From contig JAWKZW010000001.1 of assembly GCA_041395725.1 (NCBI GenBank), positions 4,753,501 through 4,817,500 on the forward strand: DNA of 64,000 bases, in the 5' to 3' direction. The stretch is from Gammaproteobacteria bacterium. GTDB lineage: Bacteria; Pseudomonadota; Gammaproteobacteria; Pseudomonadales; Pseudohongiellaceae. Within the stretch, counting starts at the first letter, position 1; each line of letters begins with the position of its first letter. The notes under the pieces were generated by a model that saw only the letters and a list, made by a program, of their open reading frames with translations, made no database searches and was not told the DNA's origin. A program made the position numbers and the translations under genes. This document shows, piece after piece, positions 45,347 through 53,906 of the stretch.

Positions 45347-46939
45347 ATGCAGATTTTTCGTGCTGGATTCTGGCTGCTGCTCAGTCTGATTGCCTGTAAC
45401 GCGGTGGCGCAGGACCGCTATGACATCATCATTCGGGATGGCAGATTGATAGACGGTGCCGGGAATCCCTGGTTCAAGGCTGATATCGGGATCCGCGCCG
45501 ATCGTATCGAAAAAATCGGAGACTTGTCGGACGCCGGCGCCGACACAGTAATCAATGCCAGCGGACTTACGGTAGCCCCTGGTTTCATCGACCCTCATAC
45601 CCACGCCCTGCGCGGCATCTTCGATGTACCCACGGCGGAAAGCTCACTGCTGCAGGGCGTCACCACCCTGACCGAAGGCAATGACGGCAGCTCGCCCTTC
45701 CCTGTCGGCGAGCACTATCGACAGATCGAGGAACTGGGAATCAGCCCGAACTGGGCCGTCTTTGTGGGCCAGGGAACGGTCAGAAACCTGGTAATCGGGC
45801 CCGAAGACCGCGACGCAACGGCCCCGGAGTTGCAGCGCATGAAAGACATGGTGGCCGAAGCGATGGAACAGGGAGCGCTGGGGATTTCCACCGGTCTGTT
45901 TTATGTACCGGGCAGTTTCACTCCTACCGAGGAGATTATTGAATTGTCCCGGGTCGCCGCAGAGTACGGTGGCATCTACATTTCCCATATGCGCGAGGAA
46001 GCCTACCAGCTGCTCGACTCCGTCGAGGAAACGATCCGCATCGGCGAGGAAGCCGCTATCCCGGTGCAGATAACCCATCATAAAGTCATCGGTGTGGAGA
46101 ACTGGGGAAAGTCCGCAGATTCTCTCAGACTGGTCGATGAGGCGCGGGCGCGGGGCATCGATGTCACCGTTGACCAATACCCGTACACGGCCTCCCAGAC
46201 CGGCATCACGGCGCTGATTCCTCAATGGGCGCAGGAAGGCGGCAACGACAGGATGCTGGCCCGGATCGACAGCCAGGAGACCCGCCAGACCGTCAAGGAC
46301 GCCATCGTCGATAAGATTCTTTACGACCGTGGGGGCGGCCACCCCCGCAACGTGTTTATCTCCCGCAACACCTGGGACCGTTCCATGGAGGGCAAAAACC
46401 TGGCTGATCTGGCAATCGAAAAAGGCCTGGAGCCCACACCGGAAAACGCCGCGGAAATTGTGTTCGAAATCGTCAAGGGCGGCGGTGCGAGCGCCGTCTA
46501 TCACGCCATAGGCCCGGAGGACGTCGATCGGATCATGCAACACCCCGCTGTCGCAATCGGCTCCGATGGCCCGCTGGGGGTTTTTGGCGTCGGCGCGCCA
46601 CACCCGCGTCAATACGGCACATTCGCCCGGGTACTCGGGTATTACGTCAGGGAGCGTGGGGTGATTTCCCTGGAAGAAGCGATCCGTAAAATGACCAGCA
46701 TGACTGCCCAACGGCTCAGCATCCGTGACCGCGGGCTGCTGGCAGAGGGCTTTTATGCAGATATAGCCATCTTCGATGCCGACGAAGTAGCCGACCGGGC
46801 CACCTTCGAGGACCCCCATCAGTACGCGGTAGGCATGAAGTTTGTGCTGGTGAACGGCGAGCTGGTGGTCGCCGATGGCAGGCATACCGGCCGACGACCG
46901 GGAAAGATACTGCATGGGCCAGGATACACAGGCAATTAG
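45347..46939 (+). CDS. Exported N-acyl-D-amino-acid deacylase (D-aminoacylase-type amidohydrolase)
   Basis: The product has 530 residues with a signal (AGFWLLLSLIACNAVAQ). The amidohydrolase TIM-barrel motifs are FIDPHTHALRGI (metal HxH), ALGISTGLFYVPG, YISHMREE (His), QITHHKVIG (His) and AIGSDGPLG (Asp). The N-terminal strand DIIIRDGRLIDGAGNP and the C-terminal YADIAIFDADEV belong to the family's small beta domain. It would hydrolyse N-acyl-D-amino acids or related amides outside the cytoplasm. Export and the nearby exported peptidase and PLP enzymes suggest breakdown of cell-wall-derived D-amino acids. Confidence 0.9.
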   Translation: MQIFRAGFWLLLSLIACNAVAQDRYDIIIRDGRLIDGAGNPWFKADIGIRADRIEKIGDLSDAGADTVINASGLTVAPGFIDPHTHALRGIFDVPTAESSLLQGVTTLTEGNDGSSPFPVGEHYRQIEELGISPNWAVFVGQGTVRNLVIGPEDRDATAPELQRMKDMVAEAMEQGALGISTGLFYVPGSFTPTEEIIELSRVAAEYGGIYISHMREEAYQLLDSVEETIRIGEEAAIPVQITHHKVIGVENWGKSADSLRLVDEARARGIDVTVDQYPYTASQTGITALIPQWAQEGGNDRMLARIDSQETRQTVKDAIVDKILYDRGGGHPRNVFISRNTWDRSMEGKNLADLAIEKGLEPTPENAAEIVFEIVKGGGASAVYHAIGPEDVDRIMQHPAVAIGSDGPLGVFGVGAPHPRQYGTFARVLGYYVRERGVISLEEAIRKMTSMTAQRLSIRDRGLLAEGFYADIAIFDADEVADRATFEDPHQYAVGMKFVLVNGELVVADGRHTGRRPGKILHGPGYTGN

Positions 46940-47036
46940 AGGCTCTCAGACCAGCGTGGGGGTCAGTGCCGTCCCACGGAGATCCACAGGCAACAGACAG
47001 CAGGCCACTGCCAGGCCTTTACCAGGAGCTATAATC

Positions 47037-47552
47037 ATGAAAAAAATCGCGCTCTCACTTTTGTTTATCGTGCTGGCCCCCGGCACAGGAGCACAATCGC
47101 CTGCACCCGCAATCCCCCCTGTGGCAACCGATGTTACAGCAGAAGAAATTGCCAAATTTATTGATGCGCTTCCCAAGGACCGGGTAAGTGATCGACCGAT
47201 AAGGAATGTCGAAGTAACCGGAGACTACCGGGTCGGCGTTTACGGAGTATTCCGACCCAGGGAGCTTCCCGGGGGCTCGAATCTACACCAGGTGAACACG
47301 ACCGAGATTTACTACATGCTGAGCGGCTATGCGACTCTGGTGACAGGTGGCACCATGACCGAGGCACGTCAGGAAAACGAAACCTGGGTGCGCGGGACAG
47401 CCATCGAAAACGGCGTCAGTCGCCGGGTAGTCCCCGGTGATGTCATAATTATTCCGGGGCATACACCGCACTGGTTCAGTGAACTCGAAACCGACATTTC
47501 CTACCTGATCTTCAGACCTGATCCCGACAACAGGATACCGCTGACGGACTGA
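47037..47552 (+). CDS. Exported cupin-domain protein
   Basis: AGGAG precedes ATG 47037; the product has 171 residues with a signal (IALSLLFIVLAPGTGAQ). The single cupin domain shows NLHQVNTTEIYYMLSGYATLVTGG and VPGDVIIIPGHTPHWFSEL, with His and Glu able to bind a metal. It is a small periplasmic barrel of unknown ligand; a dioxygenase-like or regulatory role is possible. It starts 97 bp after the deacylase stop and may be in the same operon. Confidence 0.83.
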   Translation: MKKIALSLLFIVLAPGTGAQSPAPAIPPVATDVTAEEIAKFIDALPKDRVSDRPIRNVEVTGDYRVGVYGVFRPRELPGGSNLHQVNTTEIYYMLSGYATLVTGGTMTEARQENETWVRGTAIENGVSRRVVPGDVIIIPGHTPHWFSELETDISYLIFRPDPDNRIPLTD

Positions 47553-47858
47553 ATCTGACTCTCGGCCTCTGAGACAGACAATCTCTGCCGGGCCAGTGAC
47601 TGCCCGGTATTGGCTCCGGGCCTTTGTATCCATGACGACTTCGAGGGGTCTCACTCTTCAGGACACGGGGAAAGCCAACTTGCGTCAGGTAGCGGTTTGC
47701 GCTGGGTCAGCTTTCCAGCTCCCAGCACTCGACAACAGGCCTCTTCTGTAGTTGAATGCTAGAAGAGGCGGCTGAGTTGCCAGATTTTTTACTGTAAAAT
47801 CAGCCGTGTAGCTGAAAAAACCATTTTTTGAACCAGAAAAGCCAGACGAGGCAAGACT
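47553..47858. other. Intergenic region with no evident gene
   Basis: I see no RNA gene or clear hairpin in these 306 bp. The right end should hold the promoter of the DsrE-like gene. Confidence 0.4.
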
Positions 47859-48563
47859 ATGAGAGAGGATTCCAAACTGCTGAACCGGCGACGCCGTTTC
47901 CTGACCGGCGTAGGTGTGGTTGCTACTGGCGCCACCCTGGCTGCAACGGCCCGGGCGGCTGATAATCACGCACAACATCACGGTAGCGCCGGTTTTACCC
48001 CGGCACGCCACGAGCAGGATGCCTGGATGGATGAGCTGCCTGGCACCCACCGGGCATTTATTGACTCCTCCCGCGGTGCCGGCGGCGCCGATGCGCTGAA
48101 CTACGCCAATAATATCCTGACAGGGCATAGCGAAGTGTATGGTGGCAGTGATGCTGACTACGCCATGATTGTCTGCTTCAGGCACATGTCTACCCCGCTT
48201 GGTTACAATGACGCCATCTGGGCGAAATACGGTGAGGGCTTAAGCCGTTTCGTCGGTCTCACTGCGCCAGGCAGCGATCAGCCCCTGGCAGTAAATCCGA
48301 TGAACATTGAGCAGGCCGCTTATGGCAACCGTGGGACTACGTTGGCAACGTTGGCCGGCAAAGGTGTACAGTTTGCAATCTGCAGCCGGGCGACCCAGGC
48401 TGTAGCCGGCATGCTGGCCCGCTCCAGTAGCAGCTCGTTCGAAGAGATACACCAGGAGCTTATCAGCAACAATATTCCCAACAGCCGTTTTGTGCCGGCC
48501 GGCGTGCTGGCTGCGACCCGCGCCCAGGAATACGGTTACAGCCTGCTGTTCGCTGCGGGCTGA
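47859..48563 (+). CDS. Tat-exported DsrE-like protein
   Basis: The product has 234 residues. The N-terminus is a twin-arginine signal (NRRRRFLTGVGVVATGATLAATARA). The mature protein has a DsrE/F-like layout, with strands such as DYAMIVCFRHMSTPLGYN and GVQFAICSRATQAVAG and the C-terminal block NIPNSRFVPAGVLAATRAQEYGYSLLFA. Two cysteines (C in VICF-type and AICS) could be active in sulfur transfer, but this is inference. The Tat route suggests the protein folds before export. Confidence 0.8.
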   Translation: MREDSKLLNRRRRFLTGVGVVATGATLAATARAADNHAQHHGSAGFTPARHEQDAWMDELPGTHRAFIDSSRGAGGADALNYANNILTGHSEVYGGSDADYAMIVCFRHMSTPLGYNDAIWAKYGEGLSRFVGLTAPGSDQPLAVNPMNIEQAAYGNRGTTLATLAGKGVQFAICSRATQAVAGMLARSSSSSFEEIHQELISNNIPNSRFVPAGVLAATRAQEYGYSLLFAAG

Positions 48564-48591
48564 GGGAGGGCAAGCAAACCAAGGCTTCCGC

Positions 48592-48634
48592 CCCCTGATC
48601 AGGCATCTCTGTGGATGGAATGTCTGATCAGGGG
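48592..48634. repeat. Long inverted repeat after the DsrE-like gene
   Basis: CCCCTGATCAGGCAT (48592-48606) pairs with ATGTCTGATCAGGGG (48620-48634), 14 of 15 positions, around 13 nt. No T-run follows. It could be a transcription end signal or a protein-binding palindrome between convergent genes. Confidence 0.65.
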
Positions 48635-48704
48635 TCTCCTCACCCTTAATCAGAGACTCCTTAAAAGCATCCTTCCCCCAAAGCACCCTTCCGAGGGCCG
48701 TGGC

Positions 48705-49676
48705 TCAGCGGTCTCCGGACACTTCCAGATTCCGATAGTACTCACGAATTGGTCCGAATGGGCCAAGGCGATGCTGCTCGAGCGGGAACTGATCCGCATA
48801 AGGCGGGTAAGGGCTGTCAACCGGCTTGTTGGTAAGGTCAGGATAATCCAATTCCAGATTGGCCCTTTGAGGACGCTCGTGAGAATTGACATAGGCTGCC
48901 ACATCGAAAGCCTGAGCGTCGGTAAGGTCGGGTTGTCCAAGAGGCATTCTTGCCTTGATGAAGCGGGCCGCAGTCAACAGCCGCGTCATACCCGCACCAT
49001 TGTTGAAACTGTCCGGGCCCCACAGCGGTGGAAACAGGTAACCCTCAGCCATGTCTGTTGAAGCCGGCAATCCCTCTCCGTCGTCGCCGTGACAAACCTG
49101 GCAGCGCTCTTTATAGACAATTTCTCCCGCGGCCACGTCAGCCGCCCGGTCTGGCTCGACAAACACCGGCGGCTCGCCGGACTGGCGTCGGGTTTCCCCC
49201 ATAAGTCCAAACTGGTTATAGAGGTTATTGATATACAATTCCATGGAGCGTATCTCCAGGCTGTCTCGCGCCAACTCGCGGCCATTCATGCTGCGGGTCA
49301 TACAGCCGTTGATGCGGTCCCGAAGATCCCGCTCCCCACCGTCCCGGCCAGAAAACCGTGGATAGCTGGCGGCGGACTGAAGCAGAGACAGGGTGCCTGG
49401 CCGCGTTCCAGCCTCCAGGTGGCAGGACGCACAATCCATGTTGGTGCCTGAATAACGCATCGCCGGGTCCTCGTGCCCGGGGCCCATCAGCGCCGCAGTT
49501 TCCCTTATCAGGCGCCGCCCGTATTCGACACTGGGCTCCGGACTGGAGTCCGACACCGGGGCCGGACGCAACAACAGGACTCCGGCGATGACACCAACAC
49601 CCAATACCGTGCTGACCAATAAAGCCAGTACGGTGCTGCCTGATTGCCGGCCTGTTGTGCTGCTTGATGGATTCAT
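48705..49676 (-). CDS. TsdA-like diheme c-type cytochrome
   Basis: The product has 323 residues with an N-terminal membrane segment (VLALLVSTVLGVGVIAGVLLL). Heme sites are CASCH (82-86) and CQVCH (192-196). The block RINGCMTRSMNG between them, with its cysteine, is typical of the thiosulfate dehydrogenase TsdA family. It may be a periplasmic thiosulfate dehydrogenase or an electron carrier to the oxidase. Its start overlaps the CcoQ-like stop by 4 bp, so it belongs to the oxidase operon. Confidence 0.86.
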   Translation of the reverse strand: MNPSSSTTGRQSGSTVLALLVSTVLGVGVIAGVLLLRPAPVSDSSPEPSVEYGRRLIRETAALMGPGHEDPAMRYSGTNMDCASCHLEAGTRPGTLSLLQSAASYPRFSGRDGGERDLRDRINGCMTRSMNGRELARDSLEIRSMELYINNLYNQFGLMGETRRQSGEPPVFVEPDRAADVAAGEIVYKERCQVCHGDDGEGLPASTDMAEGYLFPPLWGPDSFNNGAGMTRLLTAARFIKARMPLGQPDLTDAQAFDVAAYVNSHERPQRANLELDYPDLTNKPVDSPYPPYADQFPLEQHRLGPFGPIREYYRNLEVSGDR

Positions 49677-49861
49677 GGGCGTTCCTCGGCGTGGGATTCT
49701 GCCTTTGTCGGCTGCAGCAGGCGGTCATAATGCTGCAATTGTTGCTGAAAACCGTATTTGGGCTGTTCGATACGTGCACGCCACCCGGGCCGTAGCACAT
49801 AAACCAGAACAAACACGGCTGCCATTAACAGCGTCAGCAGGACGATTACTGAACTTATCAC
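49673..49861 (-). CDS. CcoQ-like small subunit of cbb3 oxidase
   Basis: The 62-residue product starts at GTG 49861, overlapping the upstream stop (TAGTG) by one base. One membrane helix (VIVLLTLLMAAVFVLVYVL) is followed by RPGWRARIEQPKYGFQQQLQ, as in CcoQ-type stabilising subunits. The short overlaps on both sides indicate coupled translation. Confidence 0.8.
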   Translation of the reverse strand: MISSVIVLLTLLMAAVFVLVYVLRPGWRARIEQPKYGFQQQLQHYDRLLQPTKAESHAEERP

Positions 49862-52578
49862 TACTGCCCTCCTCCTGATCCGGTTCGCTGGTATAAAGAC
49901 GACAGGTAGTGGCTGACAGCCAGCATATCACTGTCGGTAAGTCGATCGCCCCAGGGCGCCATGGACGTGCCAGGCACCCCGTTGCGCAAAATTCTGAGGC
50001 TCTCCTCCAGACTCAGTCGCTCCCGGGTAAAATCGGTCGGAGCGATGGGAATAGGCAAACTCGCCGCCGCGAACCCATTCCCATCGCCCGCATCCCCATG
50101 GCACTCTGCACAGTGGGCCGAATACACCGCCTGGCCCGCCAGAATCTGCACGGTCTCTCCCGGTGAATCGTTCACCGAGCTTATCGATTGCACCACCGCA
50201 GCCAGGAGCGCCAGCTCTTCCAGGCTGCGATCACGCCAGGCCGGCATGGCGCTGTTGTGCACGCCGTTCCAGAGAATATCGGCCAGTAAATCCGCCCGGT
50301 ACTCATGCGCCGCCAGGTTGACCGGCGCCGGCTGCAGCCACGCCGCGGCCAATCCGTCACCAAGCCCCTCGTCGCCATGGCAGCCGCTGCAGTTGTCCTG
50401 CCATAGCTGCAGACCTCTGTCAGTGACCGGCTGCTCGACCAGGCGGGGTGCGTCGCCACGGGGCCGGGTGCGCGCGGCATGGGCGTTCAGTTCTGTCGCC
50501 CCCAGAGACATCTGCGCCCACTGATCATCAGGCAGCGCCTGGCGACCCCTGGCGTCACCCTCCGGCCACGCCAGTTCCCGGGCCCGACCGAGGGTTTCCA
50601 GATACGCCACCAGGTCCTGCGCTTGCTGCCGGGGACGAAGCGGTGAGCCCTCGAAAAACTCCGGGTAGGCCGGCATGATGGATTGAGGTACCACACTGCG
50701 CGGAGCATACAGATGTGCCAGCTGCCATTGCCTGGTCCTGGTATTACCAGCGCGCGACAGGTCCGGGCCTATGCGGCGGGTGCCGAGCATATGGGGGAAG
50801 TCAAAGCGCCCCTCCCAGGCCAGGGTGGGTGCACCGAAGCGCTGCATGTCCGCCGCCGTATAGCGGATCTGCTGGGTATGGCAATAGGCGCAGCCTTCCC
50901 GGGCATAGATGTCACGCCCTCGCAGTTCCGATGGCGTAAGGGGCAGTTCCTGCGCGGGCCCGAGCACTGCTGTCTGTCGCTCCAACACTGCGCGCGGCAA
51001 GACGCCCAGCAAAGACACGGAAAATACAAAGAAAGCCACTCCTGCCACCGATGCGACAATATAAGACAGGCGCAGGGCCCGGGAGGGATCCTGCATGGGG
51101 GAATGGGTGTCTACACTGGCCTGCTCGGGACCCAGAGCCCGTCGTGTCACCTCGGCAGCACTGACACCCGCACCGCGGGGCCCGACCAGCAGCCCATAAA
51201 AGAGCATTACGAAGCCGGCCGCGACCGGCACCGCCGAGAGACTGCGAAAAACCCAGTAAGGTCGGGACGCGCGAACCGATTCAAGCCAGGGTGCGCCATC
51301 CAGCCACAGGCCGCCCTGCACCAGCCCGGCGACCGTCAGGTCAACCACCATCAGAGTAATGCCCACTACCAGCAGCCCGTAGGCCCAGTCGATGGCGCGG
51401 GCGTTATAAGGCGCATCAGGGATCCGCTGCCAGGCATGAAGTATGGCGGCAATACCGGCAAAGGTGGCAAACCCCAACATCGCCAGATGTGAGTGTCCGA
51501 TAACGAAATCGGTAAAGTGTATGGCCTGACTGAAACTCATATTGGCCTGCAGGGAACCCTGCAGGCTGACTATCAGATAAAAAACCACCGACATGGAGGC
51601 GAAACGCAGCGCCGGCTCGGCCGGTATCAGGCCCGCTCCACGCTGGGATAGCATCAGATTGCTGACCACGATCACCACCACCGCGCCAAGCAGAAAAGAG
51701 GCCAGAATGGCGGTAGTCTGGGCAGCCATGGGTATGACAGAAAAAATATAGTGATGTATGCCGTTCAGCGGGTATAAGAAGAACAGCCCCCAGAACCCCA
51801 GCATGGAAAGGAAATGGGAAAAAATCGGCCGACCGGTACTGGCCGGAATGACGAAATAAAGAATAGCCAGTGCCAGCGGGGTCACAAACAGGCCGACCGC
51901 ATCGTGAATCCACAAACCACTGAATGCTGCGCCGGCCGCTCCCGGTACCAGCTCAGGAACAATATTGCCCATCGGGTAGGACAGCAGGGTAAACACCAGA
52001 GCGCCGATAATGTACCAGCTTGAAACATACAGGTTTTCAAAACCGCGCTGAAAGAAGGGTGGGAGAAACTGGATAGCTGCCAGGATAAAGGCAACGATTA
52101 CCAGCAGATCGACAGGCAGGGGAAATTCAGCCCATTCCAGCGGCTGACTCACGCCGGCCAGTACCAGCACCCAGCCAGGCAGCATAACGGCGAAGTTCCA
52201 GATCCCGAACAACCACAATCCGAGGCGCCGACTGGTCACCTGGCGGCCGCTGAGGATAGGCACGGCATGATAGAGAAAGGCGAGAAAGGCATTACCCAGC
52301 CAGCCCAGCATAATGCCCTGGGTATGGGCATACCTCAGACGCCCCCAACTGGGTAGCAGGCCGGCGAAATCCGGCAGGAAAAACTGCAGTGAGACTACAA
52401 TACCGAATAACACGGCCAGCAGCAGTGTCGCAAAAGCCGCCAGGCTGTGCGCCCGCACCAGCCAGGTGTCAACCTGGCTGGACTGATTGATTGCTGTGGG
52501 CTGCTCAATCAGCCCGCTGGTTGATTCCTGCAATGTTCTCTCGCCTTTTTTTGGTAAGAATCCGGTTTTTATTTGCAC
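49861..52578 (-). CDS. cbb3-type oxidase CcoN-CcoO-diheme cytochrome fusion
   Basis: The product has 905 residues. The start is uncertain (GTG 52578, or TTG 52533 after AGGCGAG). Residues about 40-470 are CcoN with 12 membrane segments: heme His H85, CuB/heme His H225, H275-H276, H362 and H364, and Y269 at the spacing of the cross-linked Tyr. CcoO follows with one heme (CAYCH 563-567, Met M635). Two further hemes (CSGCH 730-734, M778; CAECH 823-827, M873) match CcoP. The chain would reduce O2 at high affinity with three attached hemes. Such a full N-O-P fusion is unusual. Confidence 0.92.
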   Translation of the reverse strand: MQIKTGFLPKKGERTLQESTSGLIEQPTAINQSSQVDTWLVRAHSLAAFATLLLAVLFGIVVSLQFFLPDFAGLLPSWGRLRYAHTQGIMLGWLGNAFLAFLYHAVPILSGRQVTSRRLGLWLFGIWNFAVMLPGWVLVLAGVSQPLEWAEFPLPVDLLVIVAFILAAIQFLPPFFQRGFENLYVSSWYIIGALVFTLLSYPMGNIVPELVPGAAGAAFSGLWIHDAVGLFVTPLALAILYFVIPASTGRPIFSHFLSMLGFWGLFFLYPLNGIHHYIFSVIPMAAQTTAILASFLLGAVVVIVVSNLMLSQRGAGLIPAEPALRFASMSVVFYLIVSLQGSLQANMSFSQAIHFTDFVIGHSHLAMLGFATFAGIAAILHAWQRIPDAPYNARAIDWAYGLLVVGITLMVVDLTVAGLVQGGLWLDGAPWLESVRASRPYWVFRSLSAVPVAAGFVMLFYGLLVGPRGAGVSAAEVTRRALGPEQASVDTHSPMQDPSRALRLSYIVASVAGVAFFVFSVSLLGVLPRAVLERQTAVLGPAQELPLTPSELRGRDIYAREGCAYCHTQQIRYTAADMQRFGAPTLAWEGRFDFPHMLGTRRIGPDLSRAGNTRTRQWQLAHLYAPRSVVPQSIMPAYPEFFEGSPLRPRQQAQDLVAYLETLGRARELAWPEGDARGRQALPDDQWAQMSLGATELNAHAARTRPRGDAPRLVEQPVTDRGLQLWQDNCSGCHGDEGLGDGLAAAWLQPAPVNLAAHEYRADLLADILWNGVHNSAMPAWRDRSLEELALLAAVVQSISSVNDSPGETVQILAGQAVYSAHCAECHGDAGDGNGFAAASLPIPIAPTDFTRERLSLEESLRILRNGVPGTSMAPWGDRLTDSDMLAVSHYLSSLYQRTGSGGGQ

Positions 52579-52713
52579 CGGGTTATAAATGATTTTCCCT
52601 AACCCGGATTATAGCCAAGCTGCAACCATTGAGCAGCAAATTCTGCGGCCATTCAGTGCACCTTGCTTCGGCTGCTCGATGTGTCAGGCAGGTAATTTGA
52701 TCCAGAAGGGTCC

Positions 52714-53784
52714 GTGATTTATAGTGCCGCCATGCCAGCATCAGCGACGGAAAAGCAATTCGAGGATTTCATTGAACAGGCCTACTCCAGGACCTGGAGT
52801 GAAAGAAACGAACTTCTGAAGGCCATGGAAGATCAGTATGCCCAAGTCAGCCGCAGCAGCCAGCAGGCTGTCCTGCTGGGCTTTGCCCTGGCTAAGGTGA
52901 GCGATGATCTTGGCGATACCGAGCGCTGCTTCAGCTACCTGGAGGAAGCAAACTGGCACCACAGGCGAGGCAAGACCGATAACCTGGCCGACGCCAGAAG
53001 TACGGTTGCCCGGGTACGGGAAATTTTCTCCGCTCAACCGGTACAACCCCTGGAAATGGCCAATTCACTGAAACCAATCTTTATAGTGGGCATGCCGAGA
53101 TCCGGCACAAGCCTGGTTGAGCAGATCCTGGCCTCCCACTCGAAGGTCTATGGCGGAGGCGAACTGAAAGCCATGGGGCAGTGGTGCTTCGGCTTCGTCA
53201 AACTGTTCACCGACTATCATCCTCGCGTGGCATTGAATGACTACCTCCCGCAACTGCAAGAACACTACCTGCAGCAAATCCGGCAGTTGACTGACAACCA
53301 GATCGTCACGGATAAAATGCCGGTCAATTTTCTGTGGCTCGGTTTCATCCTTTCCGCCTTTCCTGACGCCATCATCGTGCATACCGAACGCGAGCCCATG
53401 GCTGTCTGCTGGTCCCTCTACAAGACGGCGTTTGCCGGCACGTCGAATGGCTACGCCTGCGATCTGCGCGACATAGGAGAATTTTATCGCCTGTATAACG
53501 AGCTGATGAAGTTCTGGAAAGAACGTCACGGCACACAGATCTATGACCTGAACTACGAACAGCTGACCACCAGCCAGGGAGAAGAAACCAGAAGGTTACT
53601 GACTCACTGCGGCATCGAATGGGAACCAGCCTGTCTGGAGTTCTACAACAATCCCAGGGAGGTTCAAACGGTCAGCAGGAATCAGGTGAAGCTGCCTATG
53701 TACCAGGGGAGTTCCCGAGCCTGGGAGCGATATGAGCGCCACCTGGATCCATTGAAAAAAATACTCGAACCGATACTCTCGTGA
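52714..53784 (+). CDS. Sulfotransferase-family protein
   Basis: The product has 356 residues from GTG 52714, which is close after GAAGGG; ATG 52732 is an alternative. The N-terminal 110 residues are helical and TPR-like. The sulfotransferase domain begins with the PAPS phosphate loop IFIVGMPRSGTSLVEQILASH, then VTDKMPVNFLWLG and VHTEREPMAVCWSLYK. It would transfer sulfate from PAPS to a sugar, peptide or lipid. The next gene starts about 120 bp downstream. Confidence 0.88.
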   Translation: MIYSAAMPASATEKQFEDFIEQAYSRTWSERNELLKAMEDQYAQVSRSSQQAVLLGFALAKVSDDLGDTERCFSYLEEANWHHRRGKTDNLADARSTVARVREIFSAQPVQPLEMANSLKPIFIVGMPRSGTSLVEQILASHSKVYGGGELKAMGQWCFGFVKLFTDYHPRVALNDYLPQLQEHYLQQIRQLTDNQIVTDKMPVNFLWLGFILSAFPDAIIVHTEREPMAVCWSLYKTAFAGTSNGYACDLRDIGEFYRLYNELMKFWKERHGTQIYDLNYEQLTTSQGEETRRLLTHCGIEWEPACLEFYNNPREVQTVSRNQVKLPMYQGSSRAWERYERHLDPLKKILEPILS

Positions 53785-53906
53785 GTGCTAACGGATTGCA
53801 TACAGATTCAGAAACAGTGTTTGCTTAAACCGATTGACCTGCGCACTCGTACCCGTTTTATTGACCAGACAGCCTGTAAGCCAGGCTCCCGAACAGGAAT
53901 CCCAAA

